A stretch of 5,503 nt of DNA from an uncultured Paracoccus sp. Lineage in GTDB: Bacteria; Pseudomonadota; Alphaproteobacteria; Rhodobacterales; Rhodobacteraceae. How positions within the stretch are numbered: the stretch's first letter is position 1; the number at the start of each line of letters is the position of its first letter. This document shows positions 1-5,025 of the stretch, one piece after another. The stretch covers positions 1 through 5,503 of the forward strand of contig CALLYR010000288.1 of assembly GCA_937859005.1 (NCBI GenBank), read 5' to 3'. A program made the translations under genes and the position numbers. A model generated the notes under the pieces. That model saw only the letters and a list, made by a program, of their open reading frames with translations. It did not search any database and was not told the DNA's origin.

Positions 1-174
1 GACGATCGCCTCGAACGGGCCCAGGGGCGCGCAGGCGGCCTCGATCATCCCGATCAGGGGGCCGATGTTGCCTGCCTCGTTGCGGCAGGGAATGACGATG
101 GAAAAACGCGGGATGATGGCGGCCAAGGCAGATCCTGCACAGGCTGATTGTAGCGCGACGTCGGACGGGCCCAT
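1..174 (-). CDS. Family 2 glycosyltransferase, N-terminal fragment
   Basis: Only the first 58 codons are present; the gene runs off the left edge. Residues 23-31 read RFSIVIPCR and continue NEAGNIGPLI, followed by an amphipathic helix and then GPFEAIV. This is the first beta strand and nucleotide-binding start of a GT-A fold family 2 glycosyltransferase, closest in style to polyprenol-phosphate (dolichol-phosphate mannose-type) transferases. Such enzymes move a sugar from a nucleotide sugar to a lipid or glycan acceptor at the cytoplasmic face of the membrane; acceptor and sugar cannot be told from this fragment. The start is uncertain. ATG at 174-172 lacks a clear Shine-Dalgarno and would give a 22-residue extension before the fold begins. 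TTG at 126-124 is in frame, sits 6 nt after AGGA, and gives a more typical N-terminus (MAAIIPRFSIV). An intrinsic terminator at 293-260 separates this gene from the upstream element, so it probably has its own promoter. Confidence 0.85.
   Translation of the reverse strand, partial: MGPSDVALQSACAGSALAAIIPRFSIVIPCRNEAGNIGPLIGMIEAACAPLGPFEAIV
147..152 (-). promoter_or_regulatory. Possible -10 box (TACAAT) for the glycosyltransferase
   Basis: The minus strand reads TACAAT, a five-of-six match to the sigma-70 -10 consensus and unusual in this GC-rich sequence. No convincing -35 lies 16-18 nt upstream (the hexamer at 17 nt is TATGGG). If this box is used, transcription would start downstream of the ATG at 174-172, so translation would have to begin at the TTG at 126-124. 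This is a motif match only. Confidence 0.25.
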
Positions 175-259
175 ACAGGGGCCGCCAGACCCGTGAACCA
201 CGCCGCGAGACGCGCCGCAAGCCGCGGCATGCGCGCAAGGCCGCAGCATCGGCGGCCGG

Positions 260-293
260 AAAAGCGAACGGGCCGCCCACTGGGGACGGCCCG
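260..293 (-). terminator. Rho-independent terminator on the minus strand
   Basis: Read on the minus strand, CGGGCCG (293-287) and CGGCCCG (275-269) form a perfect 7-bp stem. CCC (284-282) and GGG (278-276) can extend it inward around an AGT loop with a two-base bulge. The stem is followed at once by TTCGCTTTT (268-260). A GC stem plus a U-rich tail is the standard layout of an intrinsic terminator. It would end the short transcript carrying the 18-codon ORF, and any read-through from the VUT transporter gene, before the glycosyltransferase gene. Confidence 0.7.
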
Positions 294-372
294 CGAGATC
301 ATGGGAGATGGTCCGGTTAGGGGCGGATCACCGCCGGCCCAGTCCGGTTGGCCGCGCCTCTTGGGGTTGCCC

Positions 373-429
373 TCAGGCCGCGGTCCTCCTGGCTGTCCCG
401 ACACCTTTCTCCAACATCACTCTCGACAC
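373..429 (-). CDS. Possible 18-residue small protein or leader peptide
   Basis: GTG at 429-427 lies 7 nt after AGGAGG within AAAGGAGGT, one of the strongest Shine-Dalgarno matches in the window. The frame gives VSRVMLEKGVGTARRTAA and stops at TGA (375-373). The peptide is basic, with arginines at 3, 14 and 15 and a lysine at 8. Residues 14-15 are encoded by tandem AGG AGG, whereas annotated genes here mostly use CGC or CGG; that pair also recreates an AGGAGG motif inside the ORF. No membrane segment or known domain is visible. It could be a translated small protein, a leader peptide whose translation remodels the surrounding RNA, or a Shine-Dalgarno-like RNA element with no protein product. 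An internal ATG (codon 5) is in the same frame but has poorer spacing. Confidence 0.4.
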   Translation of the reverse strand: MSRVMLEKGVGTARRTAA

Positions 430-463
430 TGGACCACCTCCTTTCGCTGTTTACGATGGCTTC

Positions 464-491
464 AGGGTGCCACAGCAGCGAATCAAGTCAA
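464..491 (-). promoter_or_regulatory. Weak candidate promoter for the tiny-ORF transcript
   Basis: The minus strand has TTGACT at 491-486, directly after the stop codon of the VUT transporter gene. With a 16-nt spacer the -10 would be CACCCT (469-464), which keeps only the A at position 2 and the T at position 6 of the consensus. A start near 457 would give a leader of about 28 nt before the GTG. The -35 is good and the -10 poor, so the transcript might instead arise by read-through or processing of the upstream mRNA. Confidence 0.3.
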
Positions 492-1094
492 TCAGTTTCG
501 CAGGGGGTCCGACAGAAGTCGTGCCACGATGATGCGGAACGGCACCAGCGCCATCGCGGCCAAGGCCAGCTTCACGCCCCAGTCGGCGAGGCCCAGCGAC
601 ACCCACAGCGGCAGCATCGGACCCACGCCCAGCAGGGGCACGGCCTCGTTTGCCCAAGCCGTATTGGCGTCGGCAGGCAGGAAGATGGCGAAGGCCACCG
701 CGAAGAAGATGATCGTATCCAGCGCCGATCCGACCAGCGACGACAGGAACGGCGCCTGCCACCAGCGCCGGTGCCGCAGCGCGTCGAACACCGCCACATC
801 CGACATCTGCCCCAGCATGAAGGCCAGGCCCGATGCGGCGGCGATGCGCAGCGTGGTCGTGCCCGCCCCGGCCGCAACCAGCGAGCAGGCGACGCCCGCA
901 ATGAATCCCGCGATCACGATCCGGCGGGCGGCCGCCGCGCCGTGGAGGCGGTTGGTCACATCGGTGACCAGGAAGGCCACGGGATAGGTCAGCGCCCCCC
1001 AGGTCAGCCAGTCGCCCAGGCGGAACTGCACGAGGATATTCGAGGCCAGCACGACGGCGGCCATCGCCAGGGTGGCGGGCAACAGGTGACGCAT
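492..1094 (-). CDS. Queuosine precursor transporter (VUT/YhhQ family)
   Basis: A 200-residue integral membrane protein with about six hydrophobic segments. Signature stretches are SNILVQ (18-23), TYPVAFLVTDVTNRLHG (36-52), GLAFMLGQMSDVAVFDALR (89-107) and SSLVGSALDTIIFF (118-131). The Pro-rich loop followed by D-x-x-N/T-R/E-x-x-G, and the later G-Q-x-x-D-V and G-S-x-x-D-T motifs, are typical of the VUT family. In Escherichia coli, YhhQ takes up queuosine precursors (preQ0/preQ1) for modifying the wobble base of GUN-anticodon tRNAs. The length fits the family. ATG at 1094-1092 is preceded by GGAAAAAG as a modest ribosome site. The gene lies 97 nt after the Phytase-like gene and has its own promoter match at 1183-1155, so it is probably a separate unit although read-through is possible. 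No queuosine biosynthesis genes are in view. Confidence 0.88.
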   Translation of the reverse strand: MRHLLPATLAMAAVVLASNILVQFRLGDWLTWGALTYPVAFLVTDVTNRLHGAAAARRIVIAGFIAGVACSLVAAGAGTTTLRIAAASGLAFMLGQMSDVAVFDALRHRRWWQAPFLSSLVGSALDTIIFFAVAFAIFLPADANTAWANEAVPLLGVGPMLPLWVSLGLADWGVKLALAAMALVPFRIIVARLLSDPLRN

Positions 1095-1148
1095 GGAACT
1101 TTTTCCGTTTTACAAGGTCGCGGAACAACTCGGCCCGACGAAAGGGCA
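1095..1148 (-). promoter_or_regulatory. Short 5' leader of the VUT gene with alternative hairpins
   Basis: From the predicted start near 1148 to the ATG there are about 54 nt. TTCCG (1125-1121) pairs perfectly with CGGAA (1107-1103), which overlaps the GGAAAAAG ribosome site. The same GGAA (1106-1103) can instead pair with the TTCC (1098-1095) just before the ATG. The two pairings exclude each other and both cover the ribosome site. Genes of this family can be controlled by preQ1 riboswitches, but I do not see the usual preQ1-I pattern (a short stem followed by an A-rich tail ending in CUA pairing back into the loop). Any regulatory role is inference. Confidence 0.25.
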
Positions 1149-1154
1149 ACGGGG

Positions 1155-1183
1155 CGGTTAGCGCCGTGCGGGCCGCGGGTCAA
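1155..1183 (-). promoter_or_regulatory. Promoter for the VUT transporter gene
   Basis: On the minus strand, TTGACC (-35, 1183-1178) and TAACCG (-10, 1160-1155) are separated by exactly 17 nt. This is a near-consensus -35 with a TAnC-type -10, the same layout as the matches upstream of the thioesterase gene and yggT. It begins 8 nt after the stop codon of the Phytase-like gene and predicts a start near 1148. It is the best promoter match in the window. Confidence 0.55.
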
Positions 1184-1191
1184 GTCCCGGC

Positions 1192-2085
1192 TCAGTCGCG
1201 GATGCGGTATTCGACCAGTTCGGTCTTCTGCAGGAAGAAGAAGTTGTCGTCCGACACCATCGTCAACCGGATGCCCTGTCCGTCCTGCCAGACGGCGATG
1301 CCTTCCAGGTTGTCGAACTGAAGAAACCTCGATTCGACCAGCGTTTCCGGTTCGCCCAGCGCATCCTCGGTCATGGTGAAGCGGCGCACGCGGCTGGCGA
1401 ATCCCAGCGGTCCCTTGAAGTCCCGTTCCAGCAGATACAGCCGTCCGTCCGGCCCCACATCCGCCCCCACCGCCAGCCAGCGCCCCTCGCGGGGGATGGA
1501 GAACGGATGGCTCCATTCCCCGTCGCGCAGGCGCCAGAGGGGAAAGCTGTCGCCCGACCAGGTTTCGGGGATGGTCAGCAGGTCGCCTGCGGGCGTGACC
1601 GCCAGCGCCTCGAGCCCGCGGTTGCGGTGCAGTGACGAAAACCAGACCGCGCCGGGGATGCGGATGGCGGGATCGTCGGGGTCGTCATAGCGGGCGATGC
1701 GGTCCAGACCTTCGAAGCTGACGAAGATCCGGCCCTGCGCGTCGATCGCCAGCCCCTCGGAATCGCCCAGATAGCCGGGCTGGACCATCTTGCCCCGGCT
1801 GTCCTTCAGCCGGGCGGTGCCGGCGGTGGTGACATCGCGGATGCGGCCCTGGGTGTCGCGGTCGATGCTGCCCCAGCGGATCGTGCCGCGGTCGGACAGC
1901 GCGGTATAGCTTCGGCCGTCGTCCGACATCTCCAGCCCCGAATAACCACCGAAATCGGGGTCGACCTCGCGCCAGACGAAGGTGCCCAGGTAATCCACGG
2001 TGGCTGCCTGGACGGCGGCCAGCCCCCCCGCCAGCACCGCCAGTCCCGCCAGCCCCGCGATCAGCGCGCGACGAGGATCCGGCAT
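1192..2085 (-). CDS. Exported Phytase-like (esterase-like activity) domain protein
   Basis: A 297-residue protein. Residues 1-27 form a signal peptide (MPDPRR, then a long Ala/Leu/Gly core ending VQA), so it should be periplasmic. The rest has the repeated strand-and-turn pattern of the Phytase-like family (PF13449, beta-propeller-like): GYSGLEMSDDGRSYTALSDRG (47-67), GDSEGLAIDAQGRIFVSFE (107-125), RNRGLEALAVTPAGDLLTIPE (154-174), NLEGIAVW (259-266) and the family-typical C-terminal SDDNFFFLQKTELVEYRI (278-295). The repeated acidic L/S-E-G/A turns are characteristic of the family and may bind metal. Substrate and activity are not known, and the name does not prove phytase activity. ATG at 2085-2083 lies inside mepA, with a 25-nt overlap and no strong Shine-Dalgarno, so translation is probably coupled to mepA. 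The frame stays open further upstream through mepA, but only this Met gives a signal peptide. Confidence 0.85.
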   Translation of the reverse strand: MPDPRRALIAGLAGLAVLAGGLAAVQAATVDYLGTFVWREVDPDFGGYSGLEMSDDGRSYTALSDRGTIRWGSIDRDTQGRIRDVTTAGTARLKDSRGKMVQPGYLGDSEGLAIDAQGRIFVSFEGLDRIARYDDPDDPAIRIPGAVWFSSLHRNRGLEALAVTPAGDLLTIPETWSGDSFPLWRLRDGEWSHPFSIPREGRWLAVGADVGPDGRLYLLERDFKGPLGFASRVRRFTMTEDALGEPETLVESRFLQFDNLEGIAVWQDGQGIRLTMVSDDNFFFLQKTELVEYRIRD

Positions 2086-2918
2086 GCGCGCGGCAACTCG
2101 CTCAGCCGGAAGCTGCGAGGGTGGCGGTAATTCGGGTCGGGCGGCGGCGCGGGCGGCGGGTCGATGCGGTTGCGGACCCATTGTGCGGCTTCCTCGCAGC
2201 CGTCGCCGGGGGGCGGCGGGTCCTGATCCTGGCAACCGCGAGAGCCGCGCGTGCAGGCCAGCCGGACATGGAAGTGGTAATCGTGCCCGCCGATCGGGCG
2301 GATCTTGCGCAGATAGCCGCGGTTGCCGCGTTCGGCCTGGCACATCAGCACCTTGGCCACCGGATCGACGAAGACCCGTGCCACGCGCGGATCGCTGGCG
2401 GCGGCGCGGATGATGGCATGGTGGCTGGCCGACCACAGCGGGCTGGGGGCAACGCCTCCCTTCGCCACCACAGACTGCGAGGACAGCTTTTCCCGCTGGG
2501 CGGGCGACAGCCGCAGGCTGGACGGCGGCAGCATCCAGATGTCGGCGTCCAGCCCGATCTGGTGGCTGGCGTGTCCGGTCAGCATCGGTCCGCCCATCGG
2601 CTGGCTCATGTCGCCGATGTAAAGCCCGTGCCAGCCGTAACGCGTGGCCTGGCCCGACAGGCCGATCAGGAAATCGACCAGTTCCGGCTGGCCCCAGTTG
2701 CGGTTCCGGGACAGGCGCATCGCCTGCCAGGTGGGGCCGGTTTCGGGCAGCTGGACATTGCCCGACGCGCAACCGCGGCTATAGCCGCCGATGGCCTGCG
2801 GCGCGGCGCGGTTGGCCGCGCGCTGGGCGCCGAAGACATCCTTGGCCAGCGGCTCGGCCAACACGGGGGGGGCCGCGGCCAGTGCCAGTGCGGCCACCGT
2901 CAGAATTGTGCGGATCAC
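2061..2918 (-). CDS. mepA: Penicillin-insensitive murein endopeptidase MepA
   Basis: A 285-residue LAS-type zinc peptidase that cleaves D-alanyl-meso-diaminopimelyl cross-links in peptidoglycan, in the periplasm. Residues 1-21 are a signal peptide (VIRTILTVAAL core, ending VLA before EPLA). The zinc site is complete: H116, H119 and D126 in GHASHQIGLDADIW, and H212, H215 and H217 in GGHDYHFHVRL. These line up with H110, H113, D120, H206, H209 and H211 of the Escherichia coli enzyme at a constant offset of six. Cysteines at 50, 193, 222, 229, 241 and 279 fit the family's disulfides. A Pro-rich linker (254-262) precedes the C-terminal tail, and the length is close to the usual 270-310. GTG at 2918-2916 is chosen because it forms a GTGA overlap with the MFS stop, has GGAGGGAG upstream, and starts the signal peptide directly. 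The C-terminus overlaps the next gene by 25 nt. Confidence 0.95.
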   Translation of the reverse strand: MIRTILTVAALALAAAPPVLAEPLAKDVFGAQRAANRAAPQAIGGYSRGCASGNVQLPETGPTWQAMRLSRNRNWGQPELVDFLIGLSGQATRYGWHGLYIGDMSQPMGGPMLTGHASHQIGLDADIWMLPPSSLRLSPAQREKLSSQSVVAKGGVAPSPLWSASHHAIIRAAASDPRVARVFVDPVAKVLMCQAERGNRGYLRKIRPIGGHDYHFHVRLACTRGSRGCQDQDPPPPGDGCEEAAQWVRNRIDPPPAPPPDPNYRHPRSFRLSELPRACRILVAR

Positions 2919-4279
2919 TGCTCGGATTCTCCCTCCGGTTTTACCCATCCTAGCAGAGCGAGCGAGAGAAGGAACATCACGATCAGGGGCACCATGCCGA
3001 TGCGCTGGCTGCCCGTCAGATCGGTCGCCAGCGCGATCAGCAGCGGCGCAAGGAACGCCGTGGCCTTGCCCGACAGTGCATAAAGCCCGAAGGCCTCGGC
3101 CGCGCGGGCGGCGGTGGTGTGGCGCACCATCATCGTGCGGCTGGCGGCCTGCAACATGCCGCCCCCGCCCCCGATCAGCACGCCGCAGGCGAAGAACACC
3201 GCGTCGGGGATGCGCGACCCTGGGGCCAAAGGCATGCCGAACAGCGACTGGCGCGACATGCCGACGACGACGGCGCAGACCAGGATCAGCGCCAGCATGC
3301 AGGCGACGATCACGGGCTTCGGCCCCCAGCGTTCGTCCGCGCGCCCGCCCAGCCAGCAGATGGCCGCCGCCGATACCGCGCTGACCACGCCGAAGATGCC
3401 CGCCCAGATCACCGGCCAGCCCAGCACCGTCGCCGCATAGACGCCGCCGAAGCTGTAGAGCGCATTCAGCGCGTCGCGCGAGAACATCGACGACAGCAGC
3501 CAGGCGGCCAGCGAATGGCGGCGGCGCAGGCTGGCCAGCAGCCGGCCCAGGCCGCGCATCGCCGCCCCCGGCCGCAAGGGCCGGCCGGTGCCGCGGGGTT
3601 CGCGGACCCAGACGAAAAAGGGGATCATGAAGATTGCATACCAGATCGCGGTGAAGGGTCCGACGAACCGCGTGCCCTCGCGCGCGGCCGGGTCCAGCCC
3701 CAGCGCCGGGGGATGGCCCAGCAGCGTCTTTCCGGTGACGGCGTTTTCGGCGAACAGCCCCAGCATGATGACCAGCGCCAGAACCCCGCCGACATAGCCG
3801 AAGGCGAAGCCCGACCCCGAAATCCGGCCCATGTCGTCCCGTCCGCCCAAGGACGGCATCAGCGCATTGGTGAAGATGGTCGTGAATTCCATCCCGATCA
3901 GGCCAAGTCCGAAAAAGACCAGCGCCTGCACCAGTCCGGTGCCGTCCGGCGTCAGCCACCACAGCCCCGCTGCGCCGATGACGTAGAATGCGGAAAAGAA
4001 CCAGATCCACGGCAGCCGGCGTCCGGTGGTGTCGGCGATCGCCCCCAGCACCGGGGCAAGGGCCGCGATCGTCACCCCCGAGATCGACAACGCATAGCCC
4101 CACATCGCCTGCGCGCGCACCCCGGCCTCGACCGAATCGGCGCCCAGCATGGCGAAACGGCGCTGGGCCACTTCGGCGAAATAGATCGAAAACACGAAGG
4201 TCAGCAGCAAGGTGGCATAGGGCTGGCTGGCCCAGTCGAAAAACCACCAGCCCCAGATGCGCCTGCGTGCCTTGGCCAT
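2915..4279 (-). CDS. MFS transporter, UMF1/Atg22-like family
   Basis: A 454-residue, about 12-helix major facilitator superfamily protein of the UMF1/Atg22-like type. It opens with WWFFDWASQPYATLLLTFVFSIYF (11-34), the family's N-terminal F-x-D-W-A-x-x-x-Y/F hallmark. The cytoplasmic loop between helices 2 and 3 has PVLGAIADTTGRR (76-88), the MFS motif A equivalent. The C-terminal half contains a GGGGGMLQ segment, then SRTMMVRHTT and FGLYALSGKATAFLAPLL, also typical. The yeast relative Atg22 exports amino acids from the vacuole; the bacterial substrate is unknown. Met at 4279 is chosen over an ATG 8 codons upstream (4303-4301) because only the inner one has a ribosome site (GAGGG, 7 nt spacing). 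The stop overlaps the mepA start as GTGA, and the upstream thioesterase ends 39 nt before this start, so it lies in the middle of an operon. Confidence 0.88.
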   Translation of the reverse strand: MAKARRRIWGWWFFDWASQPYATLLLTFVFSIYFAEVAQRRFAMLGADSVEAGVRAQAMWGYALSISGVTIAALAPVLGAIADTTGRRLPWIWFFSAFYVIGAAGLWWLTPDGTGLVQALVFFGLGLIGMEFTTIFTNALMPSLGGRDDMGRISGSGFAFGYVGGVLALVIMLGLFAENAVTGKTLLGHPPALGLDPAAREGTRFVGPFTAIWYAIFMIPFFVWVREPRGTGRPLRPGAAMRGLGRLLASLRRRHSLAAWLLSSMFSRDALNALYSFGGVYAATVLGWPVIWAGIFGVVSAVSAAAICWLGGRADERWGPKPVIVACMLALILVCAVVVGMSRQSLFGMPLAPGSRIPDAVFFACGVLIGGGGGMLQAASRTMMVRHTTAARAAEAFGLYALSGKATAFLAPLLIALATDLTGSQRIGMVPLIVMFLLSLALLGWVKPEGESEQ

Positions 4280-4318
4280 GCCCTGTCCCTCTTGCGCGGG
4301 CATAAGGCAACAGCGCCG

Positions 4319-4900
4319 TCAGGCTGGCAAGTCGTTCGAGCGCTGTCCCGACAGATCGCCGGGCAGGACCGGGGGCCAGGGGCGTTCGCCGTCCGCCGCG
4401 ATCCAGGCCTGCACCCAGCCGGGCAGGGGCGGGCTGGGTTCCGCATGGCCCATCGCCGCCATGAACTCGGCGGGCGCCACGATGCCGCTGCGCTGTCCGC
4501 CCCCCACGATCGCCACCCGCAGCAGCATGTGGTTGCAGCATTCCCCGCGCGTCCAGATCGATTGTTCCATATAGATGAACCGCTTGTCCCACCCCAGGGT
4601 GCGCGACACCTGCGTGAACCGCTGGAACGCCTTGATGCGCCGGCGGTAACGCACCGTGTTGCCCGCCACGGTGAATCCCCAGCCGCGTTCGCGCAGCGTG
4701 CCCACGATTCCCAGCCGGATGGCCATCGGGATACGGCCCAGGTCATACAGCGTCAGCGTGCGGCCGTTGTTCAGTTCGACCCACGGGTCCAGGTCCCAGG
4801 GCCAGCAGCGGTGGGTGGACACATGCGCGCCCAGCAGGGCCAGGCGCGGCGCCCGGCGGGCGGCCGAGACTTCGCGGACGAAGCGCAGAAAGGGATACAT
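4319..4900 (-). CDS. 4HBT-type thioesterase family protein
   Basis: A 193-residue, soluble, hot-dog-fold protein. WPWDLDPWVELNNGRTLTLYDLGR (33-56) matches the D-x-D-x-x-x-H/x-x-NN-G-R-x-x-x-x-x-D-x-G-R signature of the 4HBT_2 thioesterase group. Later segments YRRRIKAFQRFTQVSRTLGWDKRFIYMEQSIW follow the usual central-helix and beta-sheet pattern. Members hydrolyse acyl-CoA or related thioesters, but the substrate of this subgroup is not known. The residue before L-N-N is Glu where relatives usually have His or Asn, so the active-site loop is slightly atypical. ATG at 4900-4898 has a good Shine-Dalgarno, AAAGGAG, with 5 nt spacing. It is the first gene of the minus-strand cluster and has a promoter match directly upstream (4950-4922). 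The C-terminal 35 residues or so are Pro-rich and poorly conserved in appearance. Confidence 0.8.
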   Translation of the reverse strand: MYPFLRFVREVSAARRAPRLALLGAHVSTHRCWPWDLDPWVELNNGRTLTLYDLGRIPMAIRLGIVGTLRERGWGFTVAGNTVRYRRRIKAFQRFTQVSRTLGWDKRFIYMEQSIWTRGECCNHMLLRVAIVGGGQRSGIVAPAEFMAAMGHAEPSPPLPGWVQAWIAADGERPWPPVLPGDLSGQRSNDLPA

Positions 4901-4921
4901 GCGGGCTCCTTTGCAGGTGCC

Positions 4922-4950
4922 GGGCTAGTCGGAGCGCGCGAAAGCGTCAA
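4922..4950 (-). promoter_or_regulatory. Promoter for the thioesterase-MFS-mepA cluster
   Basis: On the minus strand, TTGACG (-35, 4950-4945) and TAGCCC (-10, 4927-4922) are 17 nt apart. The predicted start near 4915 leaves only about 15 nt of leader, just enough for the AAAGGAG at 4912-4906. The layout matches the promoter proposed for the VUT gene. Confidence 0.5.
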
Positions 4951-4968
4951 CCGCGACCCGACAGCGCC

Positions 4969-4997
4969 TTGCGCAGGACGCGCCCCTCGCCTACCTG
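4969..4997 (+). promoter_or_regulatory. Candidate promoter for yggT-recQ
   Basis: On the plus strand, TTGCGC (-35, 4969-4974) and TACCTG (-10, 4992-4997) are 17 nt apart, predicting a start near 5004 and a leader of about 22 nt. Both hexamers are weaker than those on the opposite strand. The two candidate promoters point away from each other with their -35 boxes 18 nt apart. Confidence 0.35.
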
Positions 4998-5025
4998 AAC
5001 CCGGACCAAAAGGGGACTTGCCGCG

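Larger units (their letters stand above)
260..457 (-). ncRNA. Candidate short structured transcript carrying a tiny ORF
   Basis: This 5'-to-3' unit on the minus strand fills most of a gap of about 300 nt between the VUT transporter and the glycosyltransferase. Visible parts, in order, are: a possible -35 TTGACT; a Shine-Dalgarno AAAGGAGGT (444-436); an 18-codon ORF (429-373); a 5-bp stem CCGCG/CGCGG (383-379 with 356-352) around a GGG-CAA-CCC hairpin; a CCGG hairpin (347-344 with 337-334); a perfect GGCGG-TGAT-CCGCC hairpin (335-322); an anti-Shine-Dalgarno segment (314-304) that can pair with 441-431 over 11 bp including one G-U; and an intrinsic terminator. I infer an independent small RNA or tiny mRNA. 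The 5' end near 457 is a guess from a weak promoter match. From memory only and unverified, the combination of this Shine-Dalgarno context, a tiny ORF and the later GGCAACCCCAAGAGG stretch resembles an element I associate with other Alphaproteobacteria. I cannot name a family. Confidence 0.45.

Noticed and set aside
54..404. Minus-strand frame of 116 codons across the tiny-ORF element and the glycosyltransferase start.
   Set aside because: It runs through the terminator hairpin and out of frame with the glycosyltransferase; Pro/Arg-rich with no recognisable family.
448..453. TAAACA as a -10 box for the tiny-ORF transcript.
   Set aside because: Transcription would begin at or inside the Shine-Dalgarno, and no -35 lies at 16-18 nt (the hexamer there is GCTGTG).
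457..472. A TGGCAC segment resembling the -24 part of a sigma-54 promoter upstream of the tiny ORF.
   Set aside because: The required GC of a TTGC -12 element is not at the right distance.
1172..1191. Possible terminator hairpin GCCGGG / CCCGCGGC after the Phytase-like gene.
   Set aside because: The stem is interrupted by a two-base bulge, overlaps the -35 box of the next gene and has no U tract.
193..1379. Plus-strand frames of 264 and 343 codons across the VUT gene and the intergenic element.
   Set aside because: Basic, low-complexity translations opposite a clear membrane protein; no ribosome site or domain.
2086..2772. Open frame continuing upstream of the Phytase-like start through mepA.
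   Set aside because: Arg/Pro/Ala-rich sequence with no domain. MepA in the overlapping frame has all its zinc ligands, so this is a shadow.
4301..4303. Upstream ATG as the start of the MFS transporter.
   Set aside because: No ribosome site precedes it, while the ATG eight codons later has GAGGG at 7 nt and gives the usual short N-terminus.
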